Shown here: one piece after another, positions 35,003-44,053 of the stretch | Layout of the letters: each line of letters opens with the position of its first letter | Numbering within the stretch: the first letter of the stretch is position 1 | Assembly: GCA_040381475.1 (NCBI GenBank) | Contig: JBEIHH010000002.1 | Coordinates: 1-64,000, forward strand | Reading direction: 5' to 3' | DNA length: 64,000 nucleotides | Source of the DNA: JAIBBG01 sp040381475 | Lineage (GTDB): Bacteria > Bacteroidota > Bacteroidia > Flavobacteriales_D > Sanyastnellaceae | Notes under the pieces: model-generated | Database searches by the model: none | What the model was told of the DNA's origin: nothing | Seen by the model: the letters and a program-made list of their open reading frames with translations, nothing else | Translations under genes and position numbers: made by a program

Positions 35003-35934
35003 GTCTTGCGAATATACTTCTTGTAGAAATTTATCAGTTTGTAAAATAGCCAGCGGCATCCTGGAATAGCCCTTAAAAAATTGGCAACAGCCCTGGCAAT
35101 GGCGAACAACCATAAATCGACATGTCCTTTTTTCGGTGCGTCGGCCATCACCAAATCAAAGTCAATTGTATCGTTCCCGTATTTTTCCCGAATCAATCTG
35201 ACATATTTGCGATAATCCGTATCAAAATTCATGCGAACTACCCAATAATATTCGAGGCCCCGGTAATTGCGGAAAACGATCTTTTTCTTTACAAGTGGCA
35301 TTCCTTCTTCAATCAATTGCCTTACAAGAGCAAATGACGGATTCTTGTGAAAAGCCCGGTTATGAGTGTTGTATAAAGAGTGTATTGGGATGCCGCACCG
35401 AATCATCTCCTGCGTCAATCCTATTTCATATCGTTGTATCACCTGACGATAATCTGTAACCAGGCCATTTCTCTGAAAATACGCGGCCAATACTTTAATA
35501 GCTTCATTCCGGATAACAAGAAAAAAAGACTGGATGTGTGTTGCGTATCTGTCTGAAATCACCATTCCATGATACAACGCATTCGATTTTTCGATTTCGT
35601 CAAAATCGTGTTTTAAGTCTTTGAACAGAATACAACTATCATTGATCAATGCAATTTTTGAAAAACACTCATATACTGGTTGGTTGAGCTCCGATTCCAA
35701 CTTTTGAATGGCCTTGTACCACATACCGAAATCGTAACCCTCATTTTTTACCAAAAGCAATTCGATCTTCTGAGTTTCGAGATATGACAACGCCTCAGGC
35801 CGAAGATTTCGTTCATTGGTGATATAAATAAGCTTTACAAAATGCGGTCTTAATTGCTCAAGATAATACCTGACATAGTAGGGTATGCCGTCGCCGGAAA
35901 CAAAACTGCTATAAAGACAAACCGAACTTTTCAT
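34999..35934 (-). CDS. rhamnan synthesis F (RgpF)-like glycosyltransferase
   Basis: The 311-residue protein matches the RgpF domain found in polyrhamnose and lipopolysaccharide clusters. Signatures are CLYSSFVSGDGIPYYVRYYL at the start, LVKNEGYDFGMWYKAIQKL (the family NxGxDFGxW pattern), ALINDSCILF and the later TQEMIRCGIPIHSLY. A basic, partly hydrophobic C-terminus (CRWLFYKLINFYKKYIRK) may bind the membrane. It probably transfers a deoxyhexose, though the window has no rhamnose-synthesis genes. It overlaps the next gene by four bases. Confidence 0.82.
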   Translation of the reverse strand: MKSSVCLYSSFVSGDGIPYYVRYYLEQLRPHFVKLIYITNERNLRPEALSYLETQKIELLLVKNEGYDFGMWYKAIQKLESELNQPVYECFSKIALINDSCILFKDLKHDFDEIEKSNALYHGMVISDRYATHIQSFFLVIRNEAIKVLAAYFQRNGLVTDYRQVIQRYEIGLTQEMIRCGIPIHSLYNTHNRAFHKNPSFALVRQLIEEGMPLVKKKIVFRNYRGLEYYWVVRMNFDTDYRKYVRLIREKYGNDTIDFDLVMADAPKKGHVDLWLFAIARAVANFLRAIPGCRWLFYKLINFYKKYIRKT

Positions 35935-36725
35935 TGCGCGGAAAGTTTTGTCCAGTGCGAACTCGCCGGTTCTGAATGCATACGATAATACTCATCTTCC
36001 GGATGTGGATTCACGGAATTTTCATACCATGGCATGTGCAGGGCGACGTGAGGAAAATTTGTTCGAAGGGCTTTGCATTCTCCTCCACCTTTTGCAAATG
36101 GAGCATACAAAGCAAAGGTGGTGTCTACCTTAGCCCGAAAGAAATTGTTATCTAACGTATCCTTCCAAAATTGGCTTTCCCAATCGATGACATCTTTCTT
36201 CAATTTGTAATGATCAGGCAAATTATCAATCCTCAAGGCCAAACCAATTTTATCTATGGTCAAGTCATCCTTAAGTCTTTCATACATCAGTTGTATGCTT
36301 TTGAAATTTGCGCTTTCATCTGGCACAACATCCGCATCAGTATAGATGTAGTAATCGCGAATGAGTTCATTGAACTCTTTTGTATTCCAGATAGCAAAAG
36401 GACCGCCATTCCTGTCCGTGCGAATAACCTTATGGGTGGTCGTATTGTAATAATCGAGTAACGGCGGATAAGTTGAGTCGTTATCTAAAATGAAGATATT
36501 GCTCATACCGTTAGATTCCAGCCAACTGATCAACTTCAACATATATGTATACCTGTTGCGATTGTTGATGATCACGGGTATTTTCGCTATGCCGGCTTCA
36601 TTCAATGACTGATGTGAGATTCGGTAACCAACACGTTTCAATTTTCTGTTCAGCAAGGAAAATCTCTTACCAAGATCTCTATGGTTAAAAGTGAACACAT
36701 CATATATTAGTTTACGCAAATCCAT
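35931..36725 (-). CDS. GT-A-fold glycosyltransferase-like protein
   Basis: A 264-residue protein with GT-A features: IPVIINNRNRYTYMLKLISW, SNIFILDNDSTYPPLLDYY, and an acidic metal-site motif YYIYTDADVVPDE. It is close to GT2 but does not open with the usual core, so I leave the family open. The ATG chosen lies eight bases after the upstream stop; a TTG four codons earlier also exists. Its stop overlaps the RgpF-like gene start by four bases. Confidence 0.75.
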   Translation of the reverse strand: MDLRKLIYDVFTFNHRDLGKRFSLLNRKLKRVGYRISHQSLNEAGIAKIPVIINNRNRYTYMLKLISWLESNGMSNIFILDNDSTYPPLLDYYNTTTHKVIRTDRNGGPFAIWNTKEFNELIRDYYIYTDADVVPDESANFKSIQLMYERLKDDLTIDKIGLALRIDNLPDHYKLKKDVIDWESQFWKDTLDNNFFRAKVDTTFALYAPFAKGGGECKALRTNFPHVALHMPWYENSVNPHPEDEYYRMHSEPASSHWTKLSAQ

Positions 36726-36733
36726 GGGATATC

Positions 36734-37468
36734 TCAACGGGCAAGGTAATTACCCAACCAATCATTAAAAGATCTGTAAGATCTGTATATAAATAAAAGC
36801 CAACTGCTGAAGTACAAATCCTGTATGCTATCCTTCTCTTTCCTTTGTAGCTCCTTACTCGTTGTATTGCTCAATCCGACTTCTTCATATCGCACCAGCA
36901 CCCGCGGAATGTGTTTGATTTTCGCCTCGTGTTTCCTAAGAGCCCTTAGGATCCACTCGTAGTCACCGTATACTTTATAGTGCTCATTGAATGGGCCGGT
37001 TATTTCAAACAAACTTCGTTTGGCGAATATTGACTGATGGCAAATCATGCCGGTGAGTAGAAATTTTGTTGTAAGAATATTCGGTTGGCGTCTGACTCTC
37101 ACGTTATCACCATTGAAAATTTCGACATCACAAAAAACAAGATCTCCATTGCTGCTTTTCTCTTGAATTCTCTGCAATGTCTCAGAATTTCTGAACTCAT
37201 CTCCTGAATTCAGAAAAACAATATATTCACCTAAAGCCGCCGCAAGCCCTTTGTTCATCGCATTGTAAACACCAGTGTCTTTGCCGATCAAACTCCTGGT
37301 AATGCTCTTCTCAAACTCATGTATTACATCAAGACTTCCATCATTTGATTGACCGTCCACAACGATGTATTCGAAATCCGTGAATTTCTGGTTAATAACG
37401 CTTTGGATCGTTCTGCGCAATCCTTCGCGATTATTCAGGTTTATTGTTATGACAGTAAAAAATGGCAT
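36734..37468 (-). CDS. glycosyltransferase family 2
   Basis: A compact GT2 enzyme of 244 residues, of the type often found in O-antigen clusters (WcaA/PGL-like). It has FFTVITINLNNREGLRRTI, the nucleotide site YIVVDGQSNDGSLDVI, IVFLNSGDEF as the metal-site variant, and YGDYEWILRALRKH as the catalytic acidic region. No membrane anchor is evident. It starts one base after the aminotransferase stop. Confidence 0.88.
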   Translation of the reverse strand: MPFFTVITINLNNREGLRRTIQSVINQKFTDFEYIVVDGQSNDGSLDVIHEFEKSITRSLIGKDTGVYNAMNKGLAAALGEYIVFLNSGDEFRNSETLQRIQEKSSNGDLVFCDVEIFNGDNVRVRRQPNILTTKFLLTGMICHQSIFAKRSLFEITGPFNEHYKVYGDYEWILRALRKHEAKIKHIPRVLVRYEEVGLSNTTSKELQRKEKDSIQDLYFSSWLLFIYRSYRSFNDWLGNYLAR

Positions 37469-37469
37469 A

Positions 37470-38555
37470 TCAAAAGGAATTCATGACTTCAACCACTCTT
37501 TCAATTTCGCTTTCTGAATGGAAATAAGAAATGGGCAAACTCAAAGTTGTTTGATGTATTTCTCTGGCTATGCTGCTATCATAGTCACCAAGAACTCCTT
37601 GCATTGCCTTCTGATCTGCAGGCGCAACCGGATAATGTATTTCTGTTCCGATTGAATGTTCTAACAGATATTTTCTCAAGTCATCACGGCGCTCATGACG
37701 TACATTGTAAATATGGTATACATCATGATAGTTTTGCTGTCGCAACGGTAAAATGAAGTCAGACTTCAATCCGTGGTGATAGATATCGGCAAGTTTGCGC
37801 TTGTGATTATTGATATCATCCAGGGCTTTCAATTTTTCTCTAAGTATTGCCGCCTGTAACTCATCCAATCTGGAGTTGTATCCAACCACTTCATTGTAAT
37901 ACTTTTTGGAGGAGCCATAGTTTCGCAACATCCGGATTTTAGACTCCAATGTTTCGTCTGAAGATGTCACTGCGCCAGCGTCACCCAGAGCTCCAAGATT
38001 TTTCGTTGGATAAAAACTGAAAGCAGCAAGATGTCCGAAATTTCCTGCACGAACTCCAAACTGACTTGCTCCATGAGCCTGGGCAGCATCTTCAATTACC
38101 ATGAGCTTGTGCTCAAACGCAATTTGCATGATGCGTTTCATATCGCAGCATTTGCCGTACAAATGCACAGGCATGATCGCCCTGGTTTTAGCAGTGATAG
38201 CCTTTTGAATATTGACAGGATCGATATTGTAAGTTCGAATATCCGGCTCGGCAAGTACGGGTTTTAAACCCGACTGAACGATAGCAAGTATTGTGGCTAT
38301 ATAAGTATTGGAGGGAACGATTACCTCAGCGCCAGCTTCCAGATCGAGAGCTTTTAAAGAAAGTACAAGAGCATCCAATCCATTCGCCACTCCGATGCAT
38401 ACATTACTTCCGCAATAATCAGCGAATTCTTTTTCAAAAGCAGCTACTTCTTTTCCCAAAACAAACCAACCAGAATTCTGAACACGATCGAAAGCATCCT
38501 GAAACTGTTTTTGAAATGGTTGATTCAGTTTACCGAGATTCTCGTATTCGATCAT
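37470..38555 (-). CDS. DegT/DnrJ/EryC1 sugar aminotransferase (FdtB/QdtB-like)
   Basis: A 361-residue PLP-dependent aminotransferase acting on nucleotide-linked keto sugars. The cofactor lysine is in AFSFYPTKNLGALGDAGAV, preceded by VIEDAAQAHGA (PLP-binding Asp and Gln) and IVPSNTYIATILAIVQSG near the N-terminus; YNSRLDELQAAIL is the family dimer segment. Its gene overlaps the FdtA/QdtA-like isomerase gene by four bases. Together the two are known to make dTDP-3-amino-3,6-dideoxyhexoses (Fuc3N or Qui3N). The acetyltransferase and the dTDP-glucose synthesis genes are not in the window. Confidence 0.88.
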   Translation of the reverse strand: MIEYENLGKLNQPFQKQFQDAFDRVQNSGWFVLGKEVAAFEKEFADYCGSNVCIGVANGLDALVLSLKALDLEAGAEVIVPSNTYIATILAIVQSGLKPVLAEPDIRTYNIDPVNIQKAITAKTRAIMPVHLYGKCCDMKRIMQIAFEHKLMVIEDAAQAHGASQFGVRAGNFGHLAAFSFYPTKNLGALGDAGAVTSSDETLESKIRMLRNYGSSKKYYNEVVGYNSRLDELQAAILREKLKALDDINNHKRKLADIYHHGLKSDFILPLRQQNYHDVYHIYNVRHERRDDLRKYLLEHSIGTEIHYPVAPADQKAMQGVLGDYDSSIAREIHQTTLSLPISYFHSESEIERVVEVMNSF

Positions 38556-38920
38556 TTTTCGTAAGGTTGAAATATGTAGTCCGCAGGATCATAATTTTCA
38601 GATGCCAGCACCATGAGAATTGCATCAGGTGTGAAATCAAACATTTCATGCCAATCGCGTGTTTCCAGTATCAGACATTTCGAGGGCGCGTTGAGGTCAA
38701 AAGTTTCTTCCCTTTCTCCATCGTTATTGTAAATCTTGCAAGACCCCCGCAGGCAAATTGCTGCCTGAATGGTTTTATGGTGACGGTGCCCGCCCCTTCT
38801 CGAGTCGTCCACTCCATAGATGTAAAATATTCTGCGGATTTCAAAAGGAATAATCTTCTCGATCACAGTGAGATTGCCCCGTTTATCCGTAAATGTCTGT
38901 AAGTCGATGAGATGCGCCAT
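38552..38920 (-). CDS. FdtA/QdtA-like dTDP-4-keto-6-deoxyglucose 3,4-ketoisomerase
   Basis: A 122-residue cupin of the WxcM-like family. Visible features are the start LIDLQTFTDKRGNLTVIEKI, IRRIFYIYGVDD, the RRGGHRHHKTIQAAICLRGS cupin block with the catalytic histidines, and CLILETRDWHEMFDF. The enzyme moves the keto group of dTDP-4-keto-6-deoxyglucose from C4 to C3 so that the adjacent aminotransferase can act. Whether the product is the galacto (Fuc3N) or gluco (Qui3N) form cannot be told. Confidence 0.88.
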   Translation of the reverse strand: MAHLIDLQTFTDKRGNLTVIEKIIPFEIRRIFYIYGVDDSRRGGHRHHKTIQAAICLRGSCKIYNNDGEREETFDLNAPSKCLILETRDWHEMFDFTPDAILMVLASENYDPADYIFQPYEK

Positions 38921-38938
38921 ACGCCGGCAAAGTTAGCG

Positions 38939-39985
38939 CTATATTTCACTACGCCGGTATACATGGTTTCCCAGTTTCCGGAATTGTTTTCTGCGGCCTA
39001 GCTTGTATCTCAGCCAATTCGTAAAGTTGGCCTTCAGGACGGCAAAACCCTGAGCAAAATGCGATGTATATGCTCCCGCTGCCATTCCGTTGGGATTTTC
39101 TATATACTCAACCTCGTGAATTACCTTTTCGCCAATGTTGAAGAGTTCAGAGGCATATGGCCTAAATAACAATTCCTTCCATGTATCTGAAATGCGATAT
39201 CCTGCTCCCGCAAACTCGACAATGTCAGGATGGTAGAAGCGCATACCATGAAAATGGAAGAATACAACCGGAACAGGATTGGCGGCCGAACGGCCCTGAA
39301 CGAACAACTTAGTCCCGTCTTTCGAAAGTCTGTACTGTTGTAAATTCCAGGGTGCAACACCTCCTCCTTCATGACGAAGGACATGCACTCCTTCAAATCT
39401 AGTAGTCCAGTCGTCGAGGTATTTCTGATCCCCGAATTTGCCATCTTCCAGACGGTTAAAACACCATTCCAGACAGGCATCTCTCCACCATCGAAGTATC
39501 TTCATGCCGCGCTCATCATTGCGGAACAGAACGTATTGAACGCAATATGTTCCACTTGTCACGCTCTGATCATATTCCGGCGTGTATCGGTGCTCAGTGA
39601 TTAAAACTGAAGAATCAGATAACTCCTCGTTCAACACGCGTGGATCACTGTAAAAAATCATGTCCGCATCGATGTAGGTGCAATGATCGAGTTTGAATTT
39701 TTCCAGACAATAAAGAATCGTTGATGATGTGGCTGTCCAGCAATATTCTCCCGCCGTCCTTGTTGGTTTTACACGAAGCAATGACTCATCCTCAAAATCG
39801 ATCAATGAAATGACAGTCAGGTTAGGCAAAGAAGCAGTCCTAAAATAATCGTATGTCTTATCATCAAATGCGAAAACATACAAATGAAATTCTGAGGAGA
39901 CACGCGACAATGACTGATACAAAGCAAGACCTCTGGCCAAATAAGCCGAATTGAATAGCGTGCAATAATTTAGTCTGCCGTTCAT
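38939..39985 (-). CDS. GT8-like glycosyltransferase
   Basis: A 348-residue protein with a GT-A core resembling GT8. It starts LNYCTLFNSAYLARGLALYQ, has the metal-binding motif CTYIDADMIFYSD, and then a conserved-looking tail FGDQKYLDDWTTRFEGVHVLRHEGGG (in two parts) with APWNLQQYRLS. The start is the ATG that overlaps the upstream stop by four bases; a longer frame would add 12 residues. The sugar donor is not evident. Confidence 0.78.
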   Translation of the reverse strand: MNGRLNYCTLFNSAYLARGLALYQSLSRVSSEFHLYVFAFDDKTYDYFRTASLPNLTVISLIDFEDESLLRVKPTRTAGEYCWTATSSTILYCLEKFKLDHCTYIDADMIFYSDPRVLNEELSDSSVLITEHRYTPEYDQSVTSGTYCVQYVLFRNDERGMKILRWWRDACLEWCFNRLEDGKFGDQKYLDDWTTRFEGVHVLRHEGGGVAPWNLQQYRLSKDGTKLFVQGRSAANPVPVVFFHFHGMRFYHPDIVEFAGAGYRISDTWKELLFRPYASELFNIGEKVIHEVEYIENPNGMAAGAYTSHFAQGFAVLKANFTNWLRYKLGRRKQFRKLGNHVYRRSEI

Positions 39986-41655
39986 CTTCTTCTTACAAAA
40001 TAATAGCCCTTTCGATAGCAAACCACATCTTCAATGACATTGACACCATCAATTGAATCGGGCAACTCCCCGGCGATGTCATATTCACTCAGCCATGTCA
40101 TGAGAAATTTCTCTTCATTCAAAAACCATGCAGGATAAGTTGCAGGATAAATTGATTGAGGAACCTTTTGAATAGTCAATCTATCAGTCTTACCCTGAAT
40201 AAATGCAGTGCGGTCGACAATCACATTTTCAACACCTGCATCCAGAAATTTCTTAATCCAGATATAAGGATCATCGAGATAACACAATACACTAGAAAGT
40301 ATCAGCACATCCGGCCGTTTCATGGCAATTGATTCTTCCAACGAAAAATAAAACTTCAATACTGCATTTTCAAACTCAGCCTTTCCTGCTTCAACAAAAT
40401 GTTTTTGTTCTACTACACTCCAGGATTCAACTTTTCCCTTAAGTAAATTTCTATATTGAAAAAAGAGACTTCCAAGGGATCCACCAAAATCCAAAACACA
40501 GATAGGATCTCCTTTTTTCTGATAGACATGTTCCAGCGAAGAAAGAATTTCAGGCGAAAAACTAAAGTCATTAAACGTAACTCCATCGCGCTCAAAAGCG
40601 GCCTCACCACTCACTACCTTTCTCACAGAAGCCTGCACCTTCTTCAATATAGCATCGCTGTCGTAACCGGTGCAATCAGCTTGCGCTTCCTGCCAGCTTG
40701 TGTAGTCACCACTCCAGAAATTATCTAAATTGTTATTGCGAATTTTGCGGATGAGTCTCCCAACTTTCCTTCTCACCCTGGTAGAAAAAGGAATTTTCAT
40801 GCCTTTGAAAAAACTCTTGAACAAATTCCTTCCTTCTTGGCTTTCCTCAATTTTGCCCGGCCAGCGTATTTCCGCAGATTCCTCAAATGAAACATTGTAA
40901 GTATTGATCCATGCGAGATGGTGGGTCCCGCTTCCGTCATTGCCAATATTCTGAACCAGTGAGCTGGCAGGATAAAGACATAGCTCATTCCTCAAAAGTG
41001 CACTGGCATACCACAGAATAGCCCATGAATTATTGGCACCTGATTGTCGGTCACGAAGCATTTGCAGATATGGATAACTTCCATCATAGTCGAGTGCATT
41101 AGTCAGATCATTCCTTTCGATTTCAGCTATTAATTTACCTGCGTCCCGTTCGAGTATACTCCATTTATTTTTCCAGCTAGCCCAACCCCAGCAATCTGCA
41201 CCCCGAATAAAAAATGCGGAGTCCGGTTTATGTTCCAGCGGATATACATATCCCGAAATACAGGCAACTTCATCGCAATGCTCATACTTCAGCAATGCCT
41301 CATTCATGAATTTCAAGAAACTTTTAGCGACCAGGTGGTCATCTTCGAGAACAATGACACGACCATGTTCCTGAATAACATCAGATACACCCTGCATTAC
41401 GTTCTCCGAGAGACCAAAATTCGACGAGCGCTCGATTACTTTAACAGATAAGAATCTGGATTCCCGTCTGGCAATATCGCGCGTCAGTCGCATTTGGTAT
41501 ATTGCCTCAGCAGATGCATCACCCGGAACGTGATCACAATAGATGATTAAATCCGTTTGAGCCGATTCGGCATTCAATGCCAATGCGCTCAATGTCCTCG
41601 CAAAGTGAGCCGGACGGCGATAGGCAAATATGATTACGGGAGCCAGCTTATGCAT
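39982..41655 (-). CDS. fusion of a GT2-like glycosyltransferase and a TIGR04325-type methyltransferase
   Basis: About 557 residues with two domains. The first (about 1-290) is glycosyltransferase-like: APVIIFAYRRPAHFARTLSAL, IIYCDHVPGD, and IVLEDDHLVAKSFLKFMNEA as the metal and acceptor region, then WGWASWKNKW. A basic linker (RVRRKVGRLIRKIRNN) leads to a second domain (about 330-557) that matches the putative methyltransferase family TIGR04325: FWSGDYTSWQEAQ, then CVLDFGGSLGSLFFQYRNLL as SAM loop, VVEQKHFVEAG and LSSVLCYLDDPYIW. The product may both add and methylate a sugar. It overlaps the upstream gene by eight bases. Confidence 0.8.
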   Translation of the reverse strand: MHKLAPVIIFAYRRPAHFARTLSALALNAESAQTDLIIYCDHVPGDASAEAIYQMRLTRDIARRESRFLSVKVIERSSNFGLSENVMQGVSDVIQEHGRVIVLEDDHLVAKSFLKFMNEALLKYEHCDEVACISGYVYPLEHKPDSAFFIRGADCWGWASWKNKWSILERDAGKLIAEIERNDLTNALDYDGSYPYLQMLRDRQSGANNSWAILWYASALLRNELCLYPASSLVQNIGNDGSGTHHLAWINTYNVSFEESAEIRWPGKIEESQEGRNLFKSFFKGMKIPFSTRVRRKVGRLIRKIRNNNLDNFWSGDYTSWQEAQADCTGYDSDAILKKVQASVRKVVSGEAAFERDGVTFNDFSFSPEILSSLEHVYQKKGDPICVLDFGGSLGSLFFQYRNLLKGKVESWSVVEQKHFVEAGKAEFENAVLKFYFSLEESIAMKRPDVLILSSVLCYLDDPYIWIKKFLDAGVENVIVDRTAFIQGKTDRLTIQKVPQSIYPATYPAWFLNEEKFLMTWLSEYDIAGELPDSIDGVNVIEDVVCYRKGYYFVRRR

Positions 41656-42550
41656 AATCACCTCCAACGTTAATCCATTGCCAGTCATTCACCCGAATTC
41701 CACCCGGATAGTCCTTTCTTACTTTGAAACCAAGAAAATAATCAGGCGCAAAAACAACTTTATCCTTCGTGACATTGAGCCAGGCCGCCCACCAGGAGAA
41801 TGTGCTGTTGGCCGTGATGACTGCTGATGCATTCAACAAAATCTGAAAGTCTGTTATTTCATCATTGCTTTCGAAATGATAGTTATGTCTTACACCAAAC
41901 TCCTTTTTCGTGTATTCAATATCATCAGAAACAAAAACTACCGGTCTCGAATCAGCATCTTCGATCATTGAAAGACATTTGTGATAATAGGATACAGGAA
42001 GGGTCATGTTTATGCCTCCTAAATCGTCGCCACCATAATTCAGATAATCAGATCTGCGAAGATGCACTGCTATATAGTTCTTTTGTCTGAAAGGCAGGTC
42101 AAGTTTTTCGTATGCACTTCGAACAAATTCAGTCAATTCAAACATATTTTTTACTTCTTCGGCATACTCTAAAAAGTACTTTTCAGACTGAAAAAAACCC
42201 GAGTAAAGGGCATTATCAACGTACTCTTTCAATTGAAAATTTTCATCACCCAGTTTGTTGGGCCAATTCAAGACATTTTTACAAATCAGTTTGAGAGATA
42301 TCTGTTTCAAGAGAGTCTTTCTTCCACGGTAATGAAAATTATGTTCGCTCCTGCCAATTAGATTTCTCAAAATATAAGCTATGGCATTTCCATGATTTTC
42401 TTTCTTCAAAGTTTCGTTGTATGCGAAGTAATGCAGCGAATCAGCACCATAAATGAAGTAGGATGTTTTCAACTTTTTGGCAGCACAATGAATGAACGCG
42501 AGCTGGAACATCTGGTTGCCCATTCTTCCCTGTGAGATGACACCAATCAT
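41648..42550 (-). CDS. GT11 alpha-1,2-fucosyltransferase-like protein
   Basis: A 300-residue enzyme of glycosyltransferase family 11. The N-terminus GVISQGRMGNQMFQLAFIHC, the donor-binding motif AVHLRRSDYLNYGG (HxRRxD) and the C-terminal block ASAVITANSTFSWWAAWLN are the three conserved regions. Known members move L-fucose from GDP-fucose to galactose in alpha-1,2 linkage. No GDP-fucose synthesis genes are in the window. Four-base overlap with the upstream FkbM-type gene. Confidence 0.9.
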   Translation of the reverse strand: MIGVISQGRMGNQMFQLAFIHCAAKKLKTSYFIYGADSLHYFAYNETLKKENHGNAIAYILRNLIGRSEHNFHYRGRKTLLKQISLKLICKNVLNWPNKLGDENFQLKEYVDNALYSGFFQSEKYFLEYAEEVKNMFELTEFVRSAYEKLDLPFRQKNYIAVHLRRSDYLNYGGDDLGGINMTLPVSYYHKCLSMIEDADSRPVVFVSDDIEYTKKEFGVRHNYHFESNDEITDFQILLNASAVITANSTFSWWAAWLNVTKDKVVFAPDYFLGFKVRKDYPGGIRVNDWQWINVGGDYA

Positions 42551-44022
42551 ATCTTGAGCGATGAATTCGGGTCGATAGCGACGTAATTCGAATAGGCATA
42601 ATCTTCAACAAAATCACCCAGGTGATTCTTAAATTGAATGGTGGCTGGCTGCAATTTCCCAACCTTGTATCCTTTGTTCAGAAGCATTTGTGCGACCTCT
42701 GCAAGGGTAACACGGGCATCAAGAAAAGTCCCTCCGTATTCAAATTGAACGGCTTCAATAATTGAAGGAATGAGAAATTCACCGCTACCGGTAAGAACTG
42801 ACTTTTCATTACCTTCAGTATCTATCTTTAATAGATGAACCACACTTATACCCTTATCCTTTAAGTAAGCATCCATTCGTTTCAAGTCAATCAATGATTT
42901 CTGATCCAACTGCACATCCTTGCGCTCAAAGAGCGATGCCGAAGAACTTCCTGAAAAATCAAAGTGAATTTCCGCTTGTCCTTCAAAATCAGAAAGACCG
43001 AAAGCATTAACAATATATCTCGGGTCTTTTCCGAATTTCAATTTCAATTCTTCGAAGCACGAAGGCTGCGGTTCGAAAAGATGTATTTCAAAATCAGAGA
43101 TTCCCTTATCACCAAGAATGCCGGCTATCATTTTGGAATATTCTCCCTGATTAGCGCCTACATCAAAAATAATAAGCTTGTGGGTTGCTTCTTTCAAAAC
43201 AAGATTTGCAAAGTATGCTTCACCATTTTCCGAAGGATTAACAGTGACAATTCTTTGAGGTAGTAACTTCCGGTATAGCTTTCCCGGCAGCCAACGAAGG
43301 CGCTGATAAATCTTTCGTGCGGTGCTGCTGACATTGTACACGACCTGATAGCAAAGCGCTCCTGTCTGATTACTTAAAGAAGAAAAAACCGATACTTTTT
43401 TTCTGATGTAAAATGCATCTCCCCACTGCCATTTGGTCAATCTCAGATCAATACGTTGGAACCCCCGGTCGGAGAGAAATTTGTCCAATTGATAAAGCGT
43501 TGCACAACCAACGTATACTTCTCCTACGTTTATTTCGGTGTAAATAAAGTCAATGCTTTCGAGCTTTTTTCCCAGACCACGCAAAGCGAGTAGTTCAGCA
43601 CCCTGCAGATCAATATTCAAAAAATTGCATCCAATAAGGCTGATACCATTCCGATCGAAATAATTGTCAAGACGGTGTGTTTTGAGTTTCAGGATATGAT
43701 GAACGGAAATTCCCGGATGGTGCTCCTTATGAGTGCCAAGATCCAATATGGATGAAGACTGAAAATTGTTCGCCACTTTGAATTCGACCTCATCACCTTC
43801 CTTATCAGAAACCAAAACATTGTATGCCCTTTGACCCGGATACTTTTTCAACTCCTCATTCAACACCGGCATCAACTCGGGATTTCCTTCAATCCATATT
43901 ACATTGGACACACCTACATCGCGGTAATCAGGAGCTTCTTCAGCCTGGTGTGCGCCAAGATGCAAAACACCGGAAATTTTTATTCCGTATTTATCGACGA
44001 GTTGTTTTACAGGTATCAGCAT
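42547..44022 (-). CDS. tandem FkbM-type methyltransferase (two domains in one protein)
   Basis: A 491-residue protein with two FkbM-like SAM methyltransferase domains. The first (about 1-215) has SGVLHLGAHQAEEAPDY and VIWIEGNPELMPVLNEEL, then CNFLNIDLQGAELLALRGLG and YTEINVGEVYVGCA. The second (about 275-480) has IIFDVGANQGEYSKMIAGIL, HLFEPQPSCFEELKLKF, and HLLKIDTEGNEKSVLTGSGE with VQFEYGGTFLDAR. The joining stretch is basic (ARKIYQRLRWLPGKLYRKLL). FkbM proteins usually have one such domain and O-methylate sugars. Here the protein may place two methyl groups or use one half for binding. It is the first gene after Wzt. Confidence 0.85.
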   Translation of the reverse strand: MLIPVKQLVDKYGIKISGVLHLGAHQAEEAPDYRDVGVSNVIWIEGNPELMPVLNEELKKYPGQRAYNVLVSDKEGDEVEFKVANNFQSSSILDLGTHKEHHPGISVHHILKLKTHRLDNYFDRNGISLIGCNFLNIDLQGAELLALRGLGKKLESIDFIYTEINVGEVYVGCATLYQLDKFLSDRGFQRIDLRLTKWQWGDAFYIRKKVSVFSSLSNQTGALCYQVVYNVSSTARKIYQRLRWLPGKLYRKLLPQRIVTVNPSENGEAYFANLVLKEATHKLIIFDVGANQGEYSKMIAGILGDKGISDFEIHLFEPQPSCFEELKLKFGKDPRYIVNAFGLSDFEGQAEIHFDFSGSSSASLFERKDVQLDQKSLIDLKRMDAYLKDKGISVVHLLKIDTEGNEKSVLTGSGEFLIPSIIEAVQFEYGGTFLDARVTLAEVAQMLLNKGYKVGKLQPATIQFKNHLGDFVEDYAYSNYVAIDPNSSLKI

Positions 44023-44053
44023 GCTTGTTATCCTCTATCAGATCGAAGGTATA

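Noticed and set aside
38291..38902. 203-codon open frame on the plus strand
   Set aside because: Opposite the aminotransferase and ketoisomerase genes, both secure.
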